64,000 bases of DNA, taken from assembly GCF_000183425.1 (NCBI RefSeq), contig NC_014759.1, positions 1,860,001 through 1,924,000 on the forward strand. Reading direction: 5' to 3'. Positions within the stretch are counted from its first letter, which is position 1; the number at the start of each line of letters is the position of its first letter. A program made the position numbers and the translations under genes. Below are positions 8,946 to 17,674 of the stretch, in pieces. The stretch is from Marivirga tractuosa DSM 4126. GTDB taxonomy: Bacteria > Bacteroidota > Bacteroidia > Cytophagales > Cyclobacteriaceae. A model generated the notes under the pieces. That model saw only the letters and a program-made list of their open reading frames with translations. It did no database searches and was not told where the DNA came from.

Positions 8946-10125
8946 GTTTTAACCTCCTCTTTTTATTAGATTCTACAACATAATGATCAATTAATGGCGC
9001 AAACACATTCATTAAAAGAATGGCAAGCATAATTCCTTCCGGATAGGCAGGGTTTACAACTCTGATAATAACAGTTAGTATCCCTATCAATAATCCGTAA
9101 ATCCATTTACCAGTTTCTGTATGAGCAGCTGATACAGGATCAGTAGCCATAAACACAGCTCCGAAAGCCAGACCTCCTATTACTAAGTGATAATGAGCTG
9201 GCATATCCATAAAAGCATTGACTCCAATTGCATTAAATCCTAAGCCCATTAACCAAGCACCGGCAAATACACTGAAAATAATTTTCCAGCTTCCAACTCC
9301 TGTAGCGATAAGAATTAAGGCACCAATTAATACCATCAATGTAGAGGTTTCACCAATAGAACCTGGAATTGCGCCAAGGAACATATTTTTAAATGAATAC
9401 ATTCCTTCTGCCCAGAAACTTGAGAAAGATTCCAACACTGTACCAGTACCATTTAAGCCCGTATCATAAGCAACCGCCAAGGCCGTTGCTCCTGAATAAC
9501 CATCTATGGCTGTAGCACCCCCTAAATAAGTCCATACTTCACCAGAAATATCTGTAGGGTAAGCAAAATATAAAAATGCCCTAGCAGTCAAAGCTACATT
9601 AAGAACATTCATTCCTGTACCACCGAAAACTTCTTTTGCAATAATTACAGCAAAAATTGTTGCCAAGGCCACTTGCCATAATGGGATACTTGGTGGCATA
9701 ATTAAAGCTATCAACATCCCGGTTACCAAATAGCCTTCATTTACTGGGTGGTTTCGGATCACGCAAATAGCAAATTCAGTCCCAAGCCCTACTGCATAAG
9801 AAACAATAATGATTGGAAGAGCCTGAATAGCTCCAATTCCAATTTTCTGGATAAAGGTTGCTGTTTCACCAATTGCTAAAAAATGCTGGTGACCTATGTT
9901 CCAAATCCCAAACAGTAAACATGGTATCATGGCGATTACAACCGTAATCATTGTTCTTTTTAAGTCGTTGGCGTCCCTAATTTGAACACCCTTCTTACCC
10001 GTTACTAACTTAGGTCTGAAGAGAATCGTTCGGTGACCTTCGTACAATGTATAGTACTTCTCGTATTTCCCCCCTTTCTCAAAAAGAGGTTCAATTTTAT
10101 CGAAGAATTTTTGTATTGGATTCAT
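8932..10125 (-). CDS. nqrB: Na+-translocating NADH:quinone reductase subunit B
   Basis: 397 aa, polytopic, with about ten membrane helices after a soluble N-terminal 55 residues. GYSGATALAVAYD near residues 216-228 contains the SGAT motif for covalent FMN attachment. Other conserved stretches are PVNEGYLVTGMLIALIMPPS, VFGGTGMNVLNVALTARAFL and FMATDPVSAAHTETG. NqrB is the main Na+-conducting subunit and binds riboflavin and quinone. It is 53 bp from nqrA and overlaps nqrC by 14 bp. The protein ends in a basic KKRRLKRATV tail. Confidence 0.95.
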   Translation of the reverse strand: MNPIQKFFDKIEPLFEKGGKYEKYYTLYEGHRTILFRPKLVTGKKGVQIRDANDLKRTMITVVIAMIPCLLFGIWNIGHQHFLAIGETATFIQKIGIGAIQALPIIIVSYAVGLGTEFAICVIRNHPVNEGYLVTGMLIALIMPPSIPLWQVALATIFAVIIAKEVFGGTGMNVLNVALTARAFLYFAYPTDISGEVWTYLGGATAIDGYSGATALAVAYDTGLNGTGTVLESFSSFWAEGMYSFKNMFLGAIPGSIGETSTLMVLIGALILIATGVGSWKIIFSVFAGAWLMGLGFNAIGVNAFMDMPAHYHLVIGGLAFGAVFMATDPVSAAHTETGKWIYGLLIGILTVIIRVVNPAYPEGIMLAILLMNVFAPLIDHYVVESNKKRRLKRATV

Positions 10126-10178
10126 ATTTTATAGTATGATTATATTTATTGATATTAACCCTAAGGATTAATTATCTT

Positions 10179-11543
10179 TTATCCATTTATCATTAAATTG
10201 ATTCCTTTTCTTAAGATGGCTTGCAGCTCATGCTTAGAAACATCTATGAATTCGCATAAAGCTACATCCTCTTCCACTAATTCAAAAATACCTAAAGCTT
10301 CCATCTCATCATAATCTTCAGCCATAATCGCTTTAAACAAGTAGTTAGGCAGAATATCCATTGGAAGAACTTTTTCAAACTCTCCAGTTAATACAAATGC
10401 TCTTTCTTCTCCATTAGTATTGGTATTTAATACATATTCTTTCTTTTTGTTTAAGAAAGATAACAAACCAATAGCTCTATGAATACTTAATTTCGAAGTA
10501 GTTGGCTTAATCCATCCTAATAATTCTTCAAAATCTCCTTCAGGAACAACCGTTATCTGCTCATCGTAATAGCCAATATAACCATCGGCCTCAATTCTTT
10601 CACCAGTTAGTGGGTTTCCAGAAATATATCTTACGTGATCGCCAGAGATGTTGTCCTTGATGATATTTTTAATCGAAGCACCAACGTATGTTTGATAGTA
10701 TTGCGGCTCACTTACTTCCGAACCTGTCAATGCTACTTTTTTGGAAGCATCATACTTTCCAGTTAAGAAAAGCTTACCAATTTGGATTACTCCATATGGT
10801 TTTACAGTCCATGCAATATCTCCCTTATTGATAGGGTCAATATGATGAATTTGAACTCCAACATTACCTGATGGGTGTTTACCAGAAAATTTATTGATTT
10901 GGACACCTTCTGCTTGGCTGAACATCTTTAACATTTCTTTATCTTCAGAAATATTAATATGTACTTTACCTTCAGTGAATTTTTTTATCACCTCTAGACC
11001 TGCTGCAAATGCTTCTTCTTCCTCTTTATAAATGAAGTTATAATCAGGCGCTAAGGGATGCGTATCAAATGCAGATATAAAGATTGCTTTTGGCGAATCT
11101 TCAGGATTTGCAACAATACCGTATGGTCTTTGGATAATGTTAGGCCAAACACCACTTTTCAGCATAGTTTCTTTAGCTTTTTGAGCATCTAATGACTTCA
11201 GATCAGATTTGGAATGCTTTCCGTAATCCTCGAATTCATTTTCTTTATCTGCTAAAATCCTTAATTCTAATAGCTTTCGCTTTTCACCTCTTTTGATTTC
11301 AGCTACTTCTCCACTCACTGGAGAACAATACAAGACATCTGGAGCCATTTTATCATAGATAAGTGGAGAACCTGCTTTAACAGTGTCACCTTCTTCTACT
11401 AATAACTTGGGCCTTGTAATAGCCGGGAAATCAGTTGGTTTTATCGCGAATGTTTCCGGTTTAGGTGCATTTGATATCTTATTCTCTGCTTTACCAGCTA
11501 GATTGATATCAAAACCTTTTTTAAGTTTAATGGTATGAGACAT
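10179..11543 (-). CDS. nqrA: Na+-translocating NADH:quinone reductase subunit A
   Basis: 454 aa from the ATG at 11543 (MSHTIKLKKGFDINLAGKA). An in-frame TTG lies five codons upstream, but the ATG fits the family start KLKKGFDINL better. NqrA is the soluble cytoplasmic subunit that contacts NqrB. Conserved stretches are PKLLVEEGDTVKAGSPLIYDK, then SPVSGEV, DTHPLAPDYNFI, NVGVQIHHIDP and ISGNPLTGE, and the C-terminus ends AILRKGINLM. As first gene of nqrABCDE it has a likely promoter at 11582-11589. nqrF is not next to the cluster: after nqrE comes a terminator and an unrelated gene. Confidence 0.95.
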   Translation of the reverse strand: MSHTIKLKKGFDINLAGKAENKISNAPKPETFAIKPTDFPAITRPKLLVEEGDTVKAGSPLIYDKMAPDVLYCSPVSGEVAEIKRGEKRKLLELRILADKENEFEDYGKHSKSDLKSLDAQKAKETMLKSGVWPNIIQRPYGIVANPEDSPKAIFISAFDTHPLAPDYNFIYKEEEEAFAAGLEVIKKFTEGKVHINISEDKEMLKMFSQAEGVQINKFSGKHPSGNVGVQIHHIDPINKGDIAWTVKPYGVIQIGKLFLTGKYDASKKVALTGSEVSEPQYYQTYVGASIKNIIKDNISGDHVRYISGNPLTGERIEADGYIGYYDEQITVVPEGDFEELLGWIKPTTSKLSIHRAIGLLSFLNKKKEYVLNTNTNGEERAFVLTGEFEKVLPMDILPNYLFKAIMAEDYDEMEALGIFELVEEDVALCEFIDVSKHELQAILRKGINLMING

Positions 11544-11581
11544 GTCTTTATTTAACAATGAACCCTTATTTGAAATTGAGG

Positions 11582-11589
11582 CAAAATTA
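11582..11589 (-). promoter_or_regulatory. candidate -7 box for the nqr operon
   Basis: The minus strand reads TAATTTTG, matching the Bacteroidota TAnnTTTG -7 consensus, about 38 bp upstream of the nqrA ATG. The -33 region is a T-run without a clear TTG, so the match is partial. It lies in the 120-bp gap that separates ispH from nqrA. Confidence 0.45.
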
Positions 11590-11663
11590 AGAATTATTTT
11601 GCTAAAAAAAATCTTTTAGCGCATTATTAGCACGTATATTAAAATGAAATTTAAACTTTTTTG

Positions 11664-12584
11664 TTAACAGCTTTGAAGGCTTTGGTGTTCAATATTTTCT
11701 ACAAAATTTTTCACTTTTTCCATTAACCACATTGGCGTGGAAGTAGCACCGCAAATTCCAACTGTATCAAAGCCTTCAAACCATGTGCTATCTATCTCAT
11801 CTTCGCTTTCAATAAAATAGCTATTGGCGTTTTGAGCTTTACATACTTGGTACAATGCTTTCCCATTTGAGCTCTTCTTACCACTTACAAACAATATCAC
11901 ATCATGCTGCTGGGAAAACTCGTTCAACTTAGGCTCTCTATTGGATACCTGCCTACAAATACTATCATTGGCGCTAAGTTTTGCAGCTTTCTCTTCTTGT
12001 ATTCCTGATTGAGCTAGTTTCAACCTGCTCTCAATTTTCTGTTTGATATCGTAGAAACCAGTTGTGCTTTTGGTTGTTTGACTAAATAATGTTACTGGTC
12101 TTGTAAAATCAATCTTATCCAAATCTGATTCATCCATTACGATGATGGCATTTCCATTTGTTTGCCCATTTAAACCTGTAACTTCAGCATGGCCTTTTTT
12201 ACCGTAGATAACAATTTGACCTTTATCAGTGCACATCTTATCATGGGCATTTTTCACTCGGTTCTGCAATTTTAAGACCACTGGGCAACTAGCATCAATA
12301 AGTTCGATATTATTTTCCATAGCTACTCTATAAGTTTCAGGAGGCTCTCCATGTGCACGAATGAGGACTTTACAATCATGTAGCTGTTTCAATTCGTCAT
12401 GATTGATCACCCTTAGTCCTTTTTTATAGAGTCTCTTGACTTCCATATCATTATGGACTATATCTCCCAAACAATATAATTTTTCAGAATCCTCCATTGC
12501 GTCTTCTGCCATTCTTATAGCATACTCAACTCCAAAGCAATAGCCGGAATCTTGATCAATTGTTACCTTAAGTTTAGCTGTCAT
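11664..12584 (-). CDS. ispH: 4-hydroxy-3-methylbut-2-enyl diphosphate reductase
   Basis: 306 aa. It catalyses the last step of the MEP pathway, reducing HMBPP to IPP and DMAPP with a [4Fe-4S] cluster. The three cluster Cys are visible: SGYCFGV (Cys17), DASCPVV (near 103) and GICGATSTP near 275. Substrate-binding motifs IRAHGEPPE, GKKGHAEVTG, FSQTT and the catalytic Glu region (VIYGKKGHAEV) are present. The first 11 bases overlap the end of cmk, so the two are co-translated. The pairing of cmk with ispH is common in bacteria. It ends before a gap with a probable nqr promoter. Confidence 0.95.
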   Translation of the reverse strand: MTAKLKVTIDQDSGYCFGVEYAIRMAEDAMEDSEKLYCLGDIVHNDMEVKRLYKKGLRVINHDELKQLHDCKVLIRAHGEPPETYRVAMENNIELIDASCPVVLKLQNRVKNAHDKMCTDKGQIVIYGKKGHAEVTGLNGQTNGNAIIVMDESDLDKIDFTRPVTLFSQTTKSTTGFYDIKQKIESRLKLAQSGIQEEKAAKLSANDSICRQVSNREPKLNEFSQQHDVILFVSGKKSSNGKALYQVCKAQNANSYFIESEDEIDSTWFEGFDTVGICGATSTPMWLMEKVKNFVENIEHQSLQSC

Positions 12585-13263
12585 GTTTAATCATTTTTTC
12601 TGTTGCCAATTGCAAAACATATTCTACTTGCTCGGGCAATGTCAATTCACTCGTATCTAAAATATAAGCATCATCAGGGATTACCAATGGGTTTTCCTTT
12701 CTTTCAGAATCCATTTTATCACGCGCCAATAAATTTTCTTCAATCTCAGGGATTGGCACTAATTGATCCTTCTCTAACAACTCCTTTTGCCTTCTTTCAG
12801 CTCTTATTTCCAGACCAGCGTTCATAAATACTTTTAATTCAGCATCAGGAAATACATTTGAACCAATATCCCTTCCATCCATTACCACCCCTTTTTTCTT
12901 CCCTAATTTTCTTTGTTGGCTGACCATGCTTTTACGCACCTCCGAAATTGCACTTATTTTACTTACTTGATTAGAAATGTACATTTTTCGAATCTCCTCC
13001 TCAACATTCAAGCCATTCAAATAAGTTTCACTGGATGCCTTTCTTTCATTAAAAACGAAAGAAATATTGATTTTATCTAAAGCGTTTGAAACGTCTTTAG
13101 GATTATCAACGGTAACATAATTTTCATGAAAATACAAAGTTACTGCTCTGTACATTGCTCCTGAATCAATATAACTGTACCCCAACTGGCTTGCTACTTC
13201 TTTTGCAGTACTGCTTTTACCGCAGGCTGAATATCCGTCTATGGCAATAACTATTTTTCTCAT
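12574..13263 (-). CDS. cmk: (d)CMP kinase
   Basis: 229 aa cytidylate kinase that phosphorylates CMP and dCMP with ATP. The N-terminus has the P-loop AIDGYSACGKSSTAKEVA, then DSGAMYRAVTLYF (the substrate-binding motif of CMP kinases) and MDGRDIGSNVFPDA with the conserved DGRDIGT-like element. The lid region contains RAERRQKEL. Length is standard. It overlaps ispH by 11 bp downstream and lies 3 bp after the end of a tiny lipoprotein ORF upstream, so the three may form one transcript. Confidence 0.95.
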   Translation of the reverse strand: MRKIVIAIDGYSACGKSSTAKEVASQLGYSYIDSGAMYRAVTLYFHENYVTVDNPKDVSNALDKINISFVFNERKASSETYLNGLNVEEEIRKMYISNQVSKISAISEVRKSMVSQQRKLGKKKGVVMDGRDIGSNVFPDAELKVFMNAGLEIRAERRQKELLEKDQLVPIPEIEENLLARDKMDSERKENPLVIPDDAYILDTSELTLPEQVEYVLQLATEKMIKHDS

Positions 13264-13266
13264 AAA

Positions 13267-13404
13267 TTAACAATCTTTCACAGGACAGGGTAATGGTTTT
13301 TTCTTCGGCATTGATTTACGTCCTCCTTGATTTACGCAAGCAGACATCAATACTGCAATTATCAATAAGGATATAAAATTTAATTTAAGTGCTTTTCGTG
13401 GCAT
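13267..13404 (-). CDS. small lipoprotein (45 aa), unknown function
   Basis: 45 aa from the ATG at 13404, preceded by AAGAGGT four bases upstream, a good Shine-Dalgarno site. An upstream in-frame start would add 19 residues and hide the signal peptide. The protein has MPRKALK, a hydrophobic stretch (FISLLIIAVLMSAC) and a lipobox Cys near residue 23. A short Lys/Pro-rich mature part ends KPLPCPVKDC. It should be lipidated and membrane anchored. It lies 3 bp upstream of cmk on the same strand. I do not recognise a function. Confidence 0.65.
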   Translation of the reverse strand: MPRKALKLNFISLLIIAVLMSACVNQGGRKSMPKKKPLPCPVKDC

Positions 13405-13587
13405 CGAAACCTCTTGTTGAATCTTCGACTGCAAATATAAAGGATAAGCAAGGAAATTCACGGATAATTCGATGAAATGCTATAATTAATACCTAGCACG
13501 ATTTAATCTGAAAATGGATATGATGTAAGAAAGCAACAACAATTACTGTGATGCCGTGTTAAATACATAACCAATTATTAAAATGCA

Positions 13588-14070
13588 ATGAAAAAAGATT
13601 CAATTGAATACAATGGAATTATTGGAGGAATAATTGTTTTTATAGGTCTTGTTGCCTATTTCCTCATTATGATGGCAGCAGGATTAGAACATAATTTAGA
13701 ATTACGAACCCTCAATATAATTATCATGGGGGCGGGAGTATTTTATTCCATCAAATCAATCAAAAATAGAAATAGTGATTTCGACTATTTTAAAGGAATA
13801 GGTACAGGCATGTTTACTGCGGTTAGTTCTTCACTAGCATTTGCAATTTATATTTTCATTTATTTGCTGTCGAATCCTGAGTTTCTACAAGAAATAAAGA
13901 ATGTAGAGCCATTTGGCAATTATCTCAACGCATTTTTGATTTCTTTTATCATTATTATGGAGGGCTCTGGTTCAGGCTTCTTTCTAAGTTTTGGAATTAT
14001 GCAGTGGTATAAGAAAAGGACACCAGAAAAATTTCTTAAAGAGCAAAAAGACAGTAAAAAAAGCAAATAG
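13588..14070 (+). CDS. DUF4199-like membrane protein
   Basis: 160 aa with four predicted membrane segments (residues about 10-30, 42-58, 75-95 and 112-137). A short conserved-looking element YFKGIGTGMFTAVSSS stands between helices 2 and 3. A charged Lys-rich tail follows. The size and helix layout, and the F-xx-G-x-x-x-G motif, match the DUF4199 family widespread in Bacteroidota, whose function is unknown. The next gene on the same strand (14164) encodes a small coiled-coil protein 93 bp downstream and could be co-transcribed. Confidence 0.7.
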   Translation: MKKDSIEYNGIIGGIIVFIGLVAYFLIMMAAGLEHNLELRTLNIIIMGAGVFYSIKSIKNRNSDFDYFKGIGTGMFTAVSSSLAFAIYIFIYLLSNPEFLQEIKNVEPFGNYLNAFLISFIIIMEGSGSGFFLSFGIMQWYKKRTPEKFLKEQKDSKKSK

Positions 14071-14163
14071 AGACATCTACTTCCTAGTATTTTAGTAAAA
14101 GAGTCTTTCAATTTCAATCATAAAAATTGTTAGCTTTAAGTAGTATTTAAAAATCAAATATAG

Positions 14164-14441
14164 ATGGAACACAAAAGAGGCAAGGCTGAAGAATTCTTTA
14201 GCAAAGCAGGAAAAAAATAGACAGTTTATTTTCCGAAATCAGTCAAAGCAATATTTCAGAAAAGTTAGAATTAAAAGAGCGATTACAAGAATTAAAAAAA
14301 AGTAAGGAATCGCTTGAAAAAGATTTTGATCATTTCACCGAAGATAATAAAGAGGTAATTAAAGATATTGCTGATAGTTTCGAGGAATCGTTTGAGGATA
14401 TAAAGAATATCTTCAGGAAAAAGAAAAATCAGAAAGGATAA
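14164..14441 (+). pseudogene. small coiled-coil protein, frameshifted at an A7 run
   Basis: ATG at 14164 opens MEHKRGKAEEFFSKAGKK, then meets TAG at 14218. Reading on in the -1 frame from the seven A at 14211-14217 gives 74 more sensible codons, KIDSLFSEIS, then a Lys/Glu-rich coiled coil ending FRKKKNQKG and TAA at 14439. The joined product would be about 92 aa. The run is phased as A AAA AAA, the classic -1 slippery heptamer, with the stop directly after it. Either translation slips there, or a base was lost in the homopolymer (mutation or sequencing). The last 13 bp overlap the convergent outer membrane gene. Function unknown. Confidence 0.55.
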
Positions 14442-16903
14442 CCAATCCCTATATTTAAGGCTGGCCCATAATTATCTCTTGTCCCTAGGTTCCATTCATC
14501 TATCGTCCAACGTTCGCCTGTTTCTCTTGCAGGATCATATAATTTAAAGGCCAAATCAAAACGCATAATTAAAAAAGAAAAATCAATTCTTAAGCCAAAA
14601 CCTGTTCCTATGGCGATTTCATTGAAAAATCTATCTAATTTGAAATCACTACCAGGTTCATCGTTTTCAGAAAAAGACCAAACATTTCCTGCATCGACAA
14701 AAAGTGCACCATCTAGAAAACTTATCAAATTGCGCCTTACTTCTATACTAGTTTCCAGTATAATTTCTCCTGGTCTTTCAAAATTATAAATAAAATTCCC
14801 TTCCTCATCTGTTTCCACAAAACTTCCTGGTCCTAGCCTTCTTGGAGCCCATGCTCTAATACTATTGCTACCTCCTGCAAAATAGTATTTTTCGTAAGGT
14901 AGTAAGCCTCGTGAAAATTCACCATAGGGTTTTGCAGCTCCAATATGAAATCGATAGGCAAAGGTGCTTTCTCTACCATAAGGAATATAAGTCCTGTAAT
15001 CAACAGAAGCTTTCAAAAACTGAAAGTAAGCTAATGAATCATCATTTATATTATTACTGATGGCATTTATATTTAAAAGATTCCCACCAGTTTCTACAAA
15101 GAATTTTATAAAACTTGCCCGACTATTAGCTTGCCCATAGTTATTGAAGTTTTTAGAAATATTGATTGAACTGCTTGAAACAAATGATGGCAGAAATGAT
15201 CTACTCAGCTGCCTTCCAAAGGTAGCTTGCTCATCTAAAGCTTCTCGAAAATCATCTTGTAAATCTGACTCAATAAGATTAATATCAGTAATCGTCAGGT
15301 CAAATATCCATCTCTTTTTATTTTGCCAGGAATAACCATAAGAACCATTTAAATTACTTCGAATATATTCTGGTCTTTTAGTATAATTAAATCCCAATCC
15401 TGTTTTGGTTTTGGGATTTAATAATGCAAAGCGAGATTTAAGCTGGGTTCCAAACGGAAATAAAAAGTGCGGAAAAGTGAAAGACAAATTTGCTCGTGCT
15501 TCTGTGGCTGTGGTAACATCTGTTTGATCTGATAAGTTGGCCACTCCTTCAAAACCCAAACGACCAGAAAGCTCCATAATCTCAACACGACCAAAAGGAT
15601 TCCTGTTTTTTAAAGATACATTATAAAAAGGACCCGGTAGACCGAACGTCACATTTACATTTACACCTACTTCATTGCTCAACTGATACTTCTCTAATGG
15701 ACTAGTGAAAATGTTTGCCACAAAATCACCTCCTGCTGTATCATATTTTACATTCACAAATCGGAACATGTCAAGATTAGCCAATTGACGTTGGGTATTT
15801 AAGGTTTTTTCAAGGCTATAATATTCACCTGGTCTTAAAAAGACACGCTGATCCAAAATCCTCTTTTTATAAGAATATTTATAATATGAATAATTAATGG
15901 AATTGAATTTCTCGACTGTCCTTTTTACCCCACCAAGTTGTGTATTTACATCAGTCGTAAAATTTACCGCATCTAAAGTATATCGTTTATGTTGCAGAGC
16001 ATCCTGGGGTCTGTTAATTAACACTTCTAAACCTAAGGCTGTGGTGTCTGGATCACGAAAGACATTGAATTCTACAAATTGTCGAGAGAAGGTATAATAC
16101 CCATTATTTTTCATCAATGTTTCTATTCTCTCCCGCTCTGAAGTTAACTTGCTTTGATCGTAAATATCACCTGGCTTAACCAATCTATTCCTTGCGCCAC
16201 CCACAAGTACACTCATCATTACTTTATCATCGCCTACATCATAAAAAACAGTGTCAATAAAATAGGGTTCATTTTCTTCAATCTTATAAGTCACTGTTAC
16301 CCTTCTATCTTTAAGCCCTCTTTCACTGGTTTCATAATCAACTTTTGAATCAAAATACCCTTTTGACTCTAGGAAGAGTTTAATCTGGTCTTTAGTCCTT
16401 TCAGTTGCAGCCGAATCATAAATAGCCAAAGGTTCACCCCAGCGCATCAAAATATTACCATCTTCTAATTTGGTGCTCAGCTTATCTGATTTCCTGTTTA
16501 ATTTTCTCTCAAGCCTTGAGGCTTTGGCAAACTTCTCATGCTCTCGAGCCATTTTAATTCTCTCTGATAAAGACTCTTGTACTTGCTCTTTTTGCTGTTC
16601 AATTTGATCCTTGTTATAAAATTGCTTCCCTATCTCATAAAACGCTACATAAGGTGATATCGGAAGTAGGAGAATTCTTCTATTGGCTTTTTGCGTAAAT
16701 AAGTCATCTAACCTATCAGAAGAAATATTTTCATTACCTTTAATCCGCTGTTTATACAGAAGTTTTTCATCTTTTTTCAAATAGCTTGTGCCAACACAAG
16801 ATGTGAAAAATATGATACTGACCAGTAGAAAGGATTTTATTATTTTTATACTCAATTTTAGTGCTATCGAATAAATGCTTACTAAGAATAATACAAAGTT
16901 CAT
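14429..16903 (-). CDS. BamA/TamA-family outer membrane protein (lipoprotein-type)
   Basis: About 824 aa from ATG 16903. A hydrophobic segment ends in FFTSC, a lipobox Cys near residue 37, followed by VGTSYLKKDEKLLYKQ. POTRA-like modules follow (PYFIDTVFYDV, PGDIYDQSKLTSERERIETL, GEYYSLEKTLNTQRQL). The C-terminal half is a beta-barrel with FAGGSNSIRAWAPRRLGPG, the lid-like motif of the Omp85 family, and ends in aromatic NIGIGYPF. It resembles the lipidated TamL proteins of Bacteroidota, which insert outer membrane proteins. The ATG region overlaps the start of the divergent methyltransferase gene by 29 bp; a TTG at 16855 would place the signal peptide more normally and remove the overlap. Confidence 0.85.
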   Translation of the reverse strand: MNFVLFLVSIYSIALKLSIKIIKSFLLVSIIFFTSCVGTSYLKKDEKLLYKQRIKGNENISSDRLDDLFTQKANRRILLLPISPYVAFYEIGKQFYNKDQIEQQKEQVQESLSERIKMAREHEKFAKASRLERKLNRKSDKLSTKLEDGNILMRWGEPLAIYDSAATERTKDQIKLFLESKGYFDSKVDYETSERGLKDRRVTVTYKIEENEPYFIDTVFYDVGDDKVMMSVLVGGARNRLVKPGDIYDQSKLTSERERIETLMKNNGYYTFSRQFVEFNVFRDPDTTALGLEVLINRPQDALQHKRYTLDAVNFTTDVNTQLGGVKRTVEKFNSINYSYYKYSYKKRILDQRVFLRPGEYYSLEKTLNTQRQLANLDMFRFVNVKYDTAGGDFVANIFTSPLEKYQLSNEVGVNVNVTFGLPGPFYNVSLKNRNPFGRVEIMELSGRLGFEGVANLSDQTDVTTATEARANLSFTFPHFLFPFGTQLKSRFALLNPKTKTGLGFNYTKRPEYIRSNLNGSYGYSWQNKKRWIFDLTITDINLIESDLQDDFREALDEQATFGRQLSRSFLPSFVSSSSINISKNFNNYGQANSRASFIKFFVETGGNLLNINAISNNINDDSLAYFQFLKASVDYRTYIPYGRESTFAYRFHIGAAKPYGEFSRGLLPYEKYYFAGGSNSIRAWAPRRLGPGSFVETDEEGNFIYNFERPGEIILETSIEVRRNLISFLDGALFVDAGNVWSFSENDEPGSDFKLDRFFNEIAIGTGFGLRIDFSFLIMRFDLAFKLYDPARETGERWTIDEWNLGTRDNYGPALNIGIGYPF

Positions 16904-17615
16904 CAAATCTCTTCAATTAAAGAAATTCCGACAAAAAGAAGAGCTATTTATAGTTGAAGGAGCCAAAAATACCCTTGAATTATTAAATTCTTCCTATAAA
17001 CTGAAATATTTAATTGTCAGCGAAGATTTTTTAAGTAGACATCAAAAGGAGATTAATAGTTCTGAGATTGAGCCAATCATTGTAAAAGAAAAAGAATTAA
17101 GTGCTTTGGGAGCTTTTCAAAGCAATACCGATGCATTGGCTGTGGTGCATGAAAAAGCACCTTCAAAATATGATTCAAATGGCTTTGATTTAGTTTTAGA
17201 TGACATTAGAGACCCAGGAAATTTAGGCACTATTATCAGATTAGCAGATTGGTATGGCATCAAAAACATCATTTGCTCGGAAACTACTGCCGAATTTTAT
17301 AATCCTAAAGTAATAAGTGCTTCCATGGGCTCCATATTCAGAACTAATTTGTATCGAAGAGATTTGAAAGAATTTTTAGGAAAAAATCAGAACAGAAAAA
17401 TTTATGGCGCTTTGCTAGAAGGGAAAAATGTGCATCAAGTTAAATTCGAAGCTGATGGTCTGTTAGTAATTGGAAATGAATCACACGGAATTCAAAAGGA
17501 ACTTATTCCATTGATTTCAGAGAAAGTAACCATCCCAAAAATTGGGCAAGCTGAGTCTTTAAATGCTGCAATGGCTACTGCTATTATTTGCGATAATGTT
17601 TATAGAAATAAGTAA
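16875..17615 (+). CDS. SpoU/TrmH-family RNA methyltransferase
   Basis: 246 aa SPOUT methyltransferase acting on rRNA or tRNA ribose 2'-OH with SAM. An N-terminal substrate-binding domain (KKFRQKEELFIVEGAKNTLE) is typical of RlmB/TsnR-like enzymes. The catalytic domain shows LVLDDIRDPGNLGTIIRLAD (motif 1, with the conserved Asn-Leu-Gly-Thr), VIGNESHGI (motif 2) and SLNAAMATAIICDNVYR (motif 3), which form the knotted SAM site. It diverges from the outer membrane gene, with overlapping starts. A terminator follows. The exact target nucleotide cannot be told from sequence. Confidence 0.9.
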   Translation: MLTKNNTKFIKSLQLKKFRQKEELFIVEGAKNTLELLNSSYKLKYLIVSEDFLSRHQKEINSSEIEPIIVKEKELSALGAFQSNTDALAVVHEKAPSKYDSNGFDLVLDDIRDPGNLGTIIRLADWYGIKNIICSETTAEFYNPKVISASMGSIFRTNLYRRDLKEFLGKNQNRKIYGALLEGKNVHQVKFEADGLLVIGNESHGIQKELIPLISEKVTIPKIGQAESLNAAMATAIICDNVYRNK

Positions 17616-17623
17616 GCATAAAA

Positions 17624-17654
17624 AAAACCTGCTCTCAGCTTGAAAACAGGTTTT
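17624..17654 (+). terminator. terminator after the SpoU methyltransferase gene
   Basis: AAAACCTG (17624-17631) and CAGGTTTT (17647-17654) form an 8-bp stem, 9 bp past the stop. A-runs and T-runs flank it, so it may also act for the convergent lipoprotein gene at 17675. Confidence 0.6.
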
Positions 17655-17674
17655 ATACAATAATTTATAAATTT

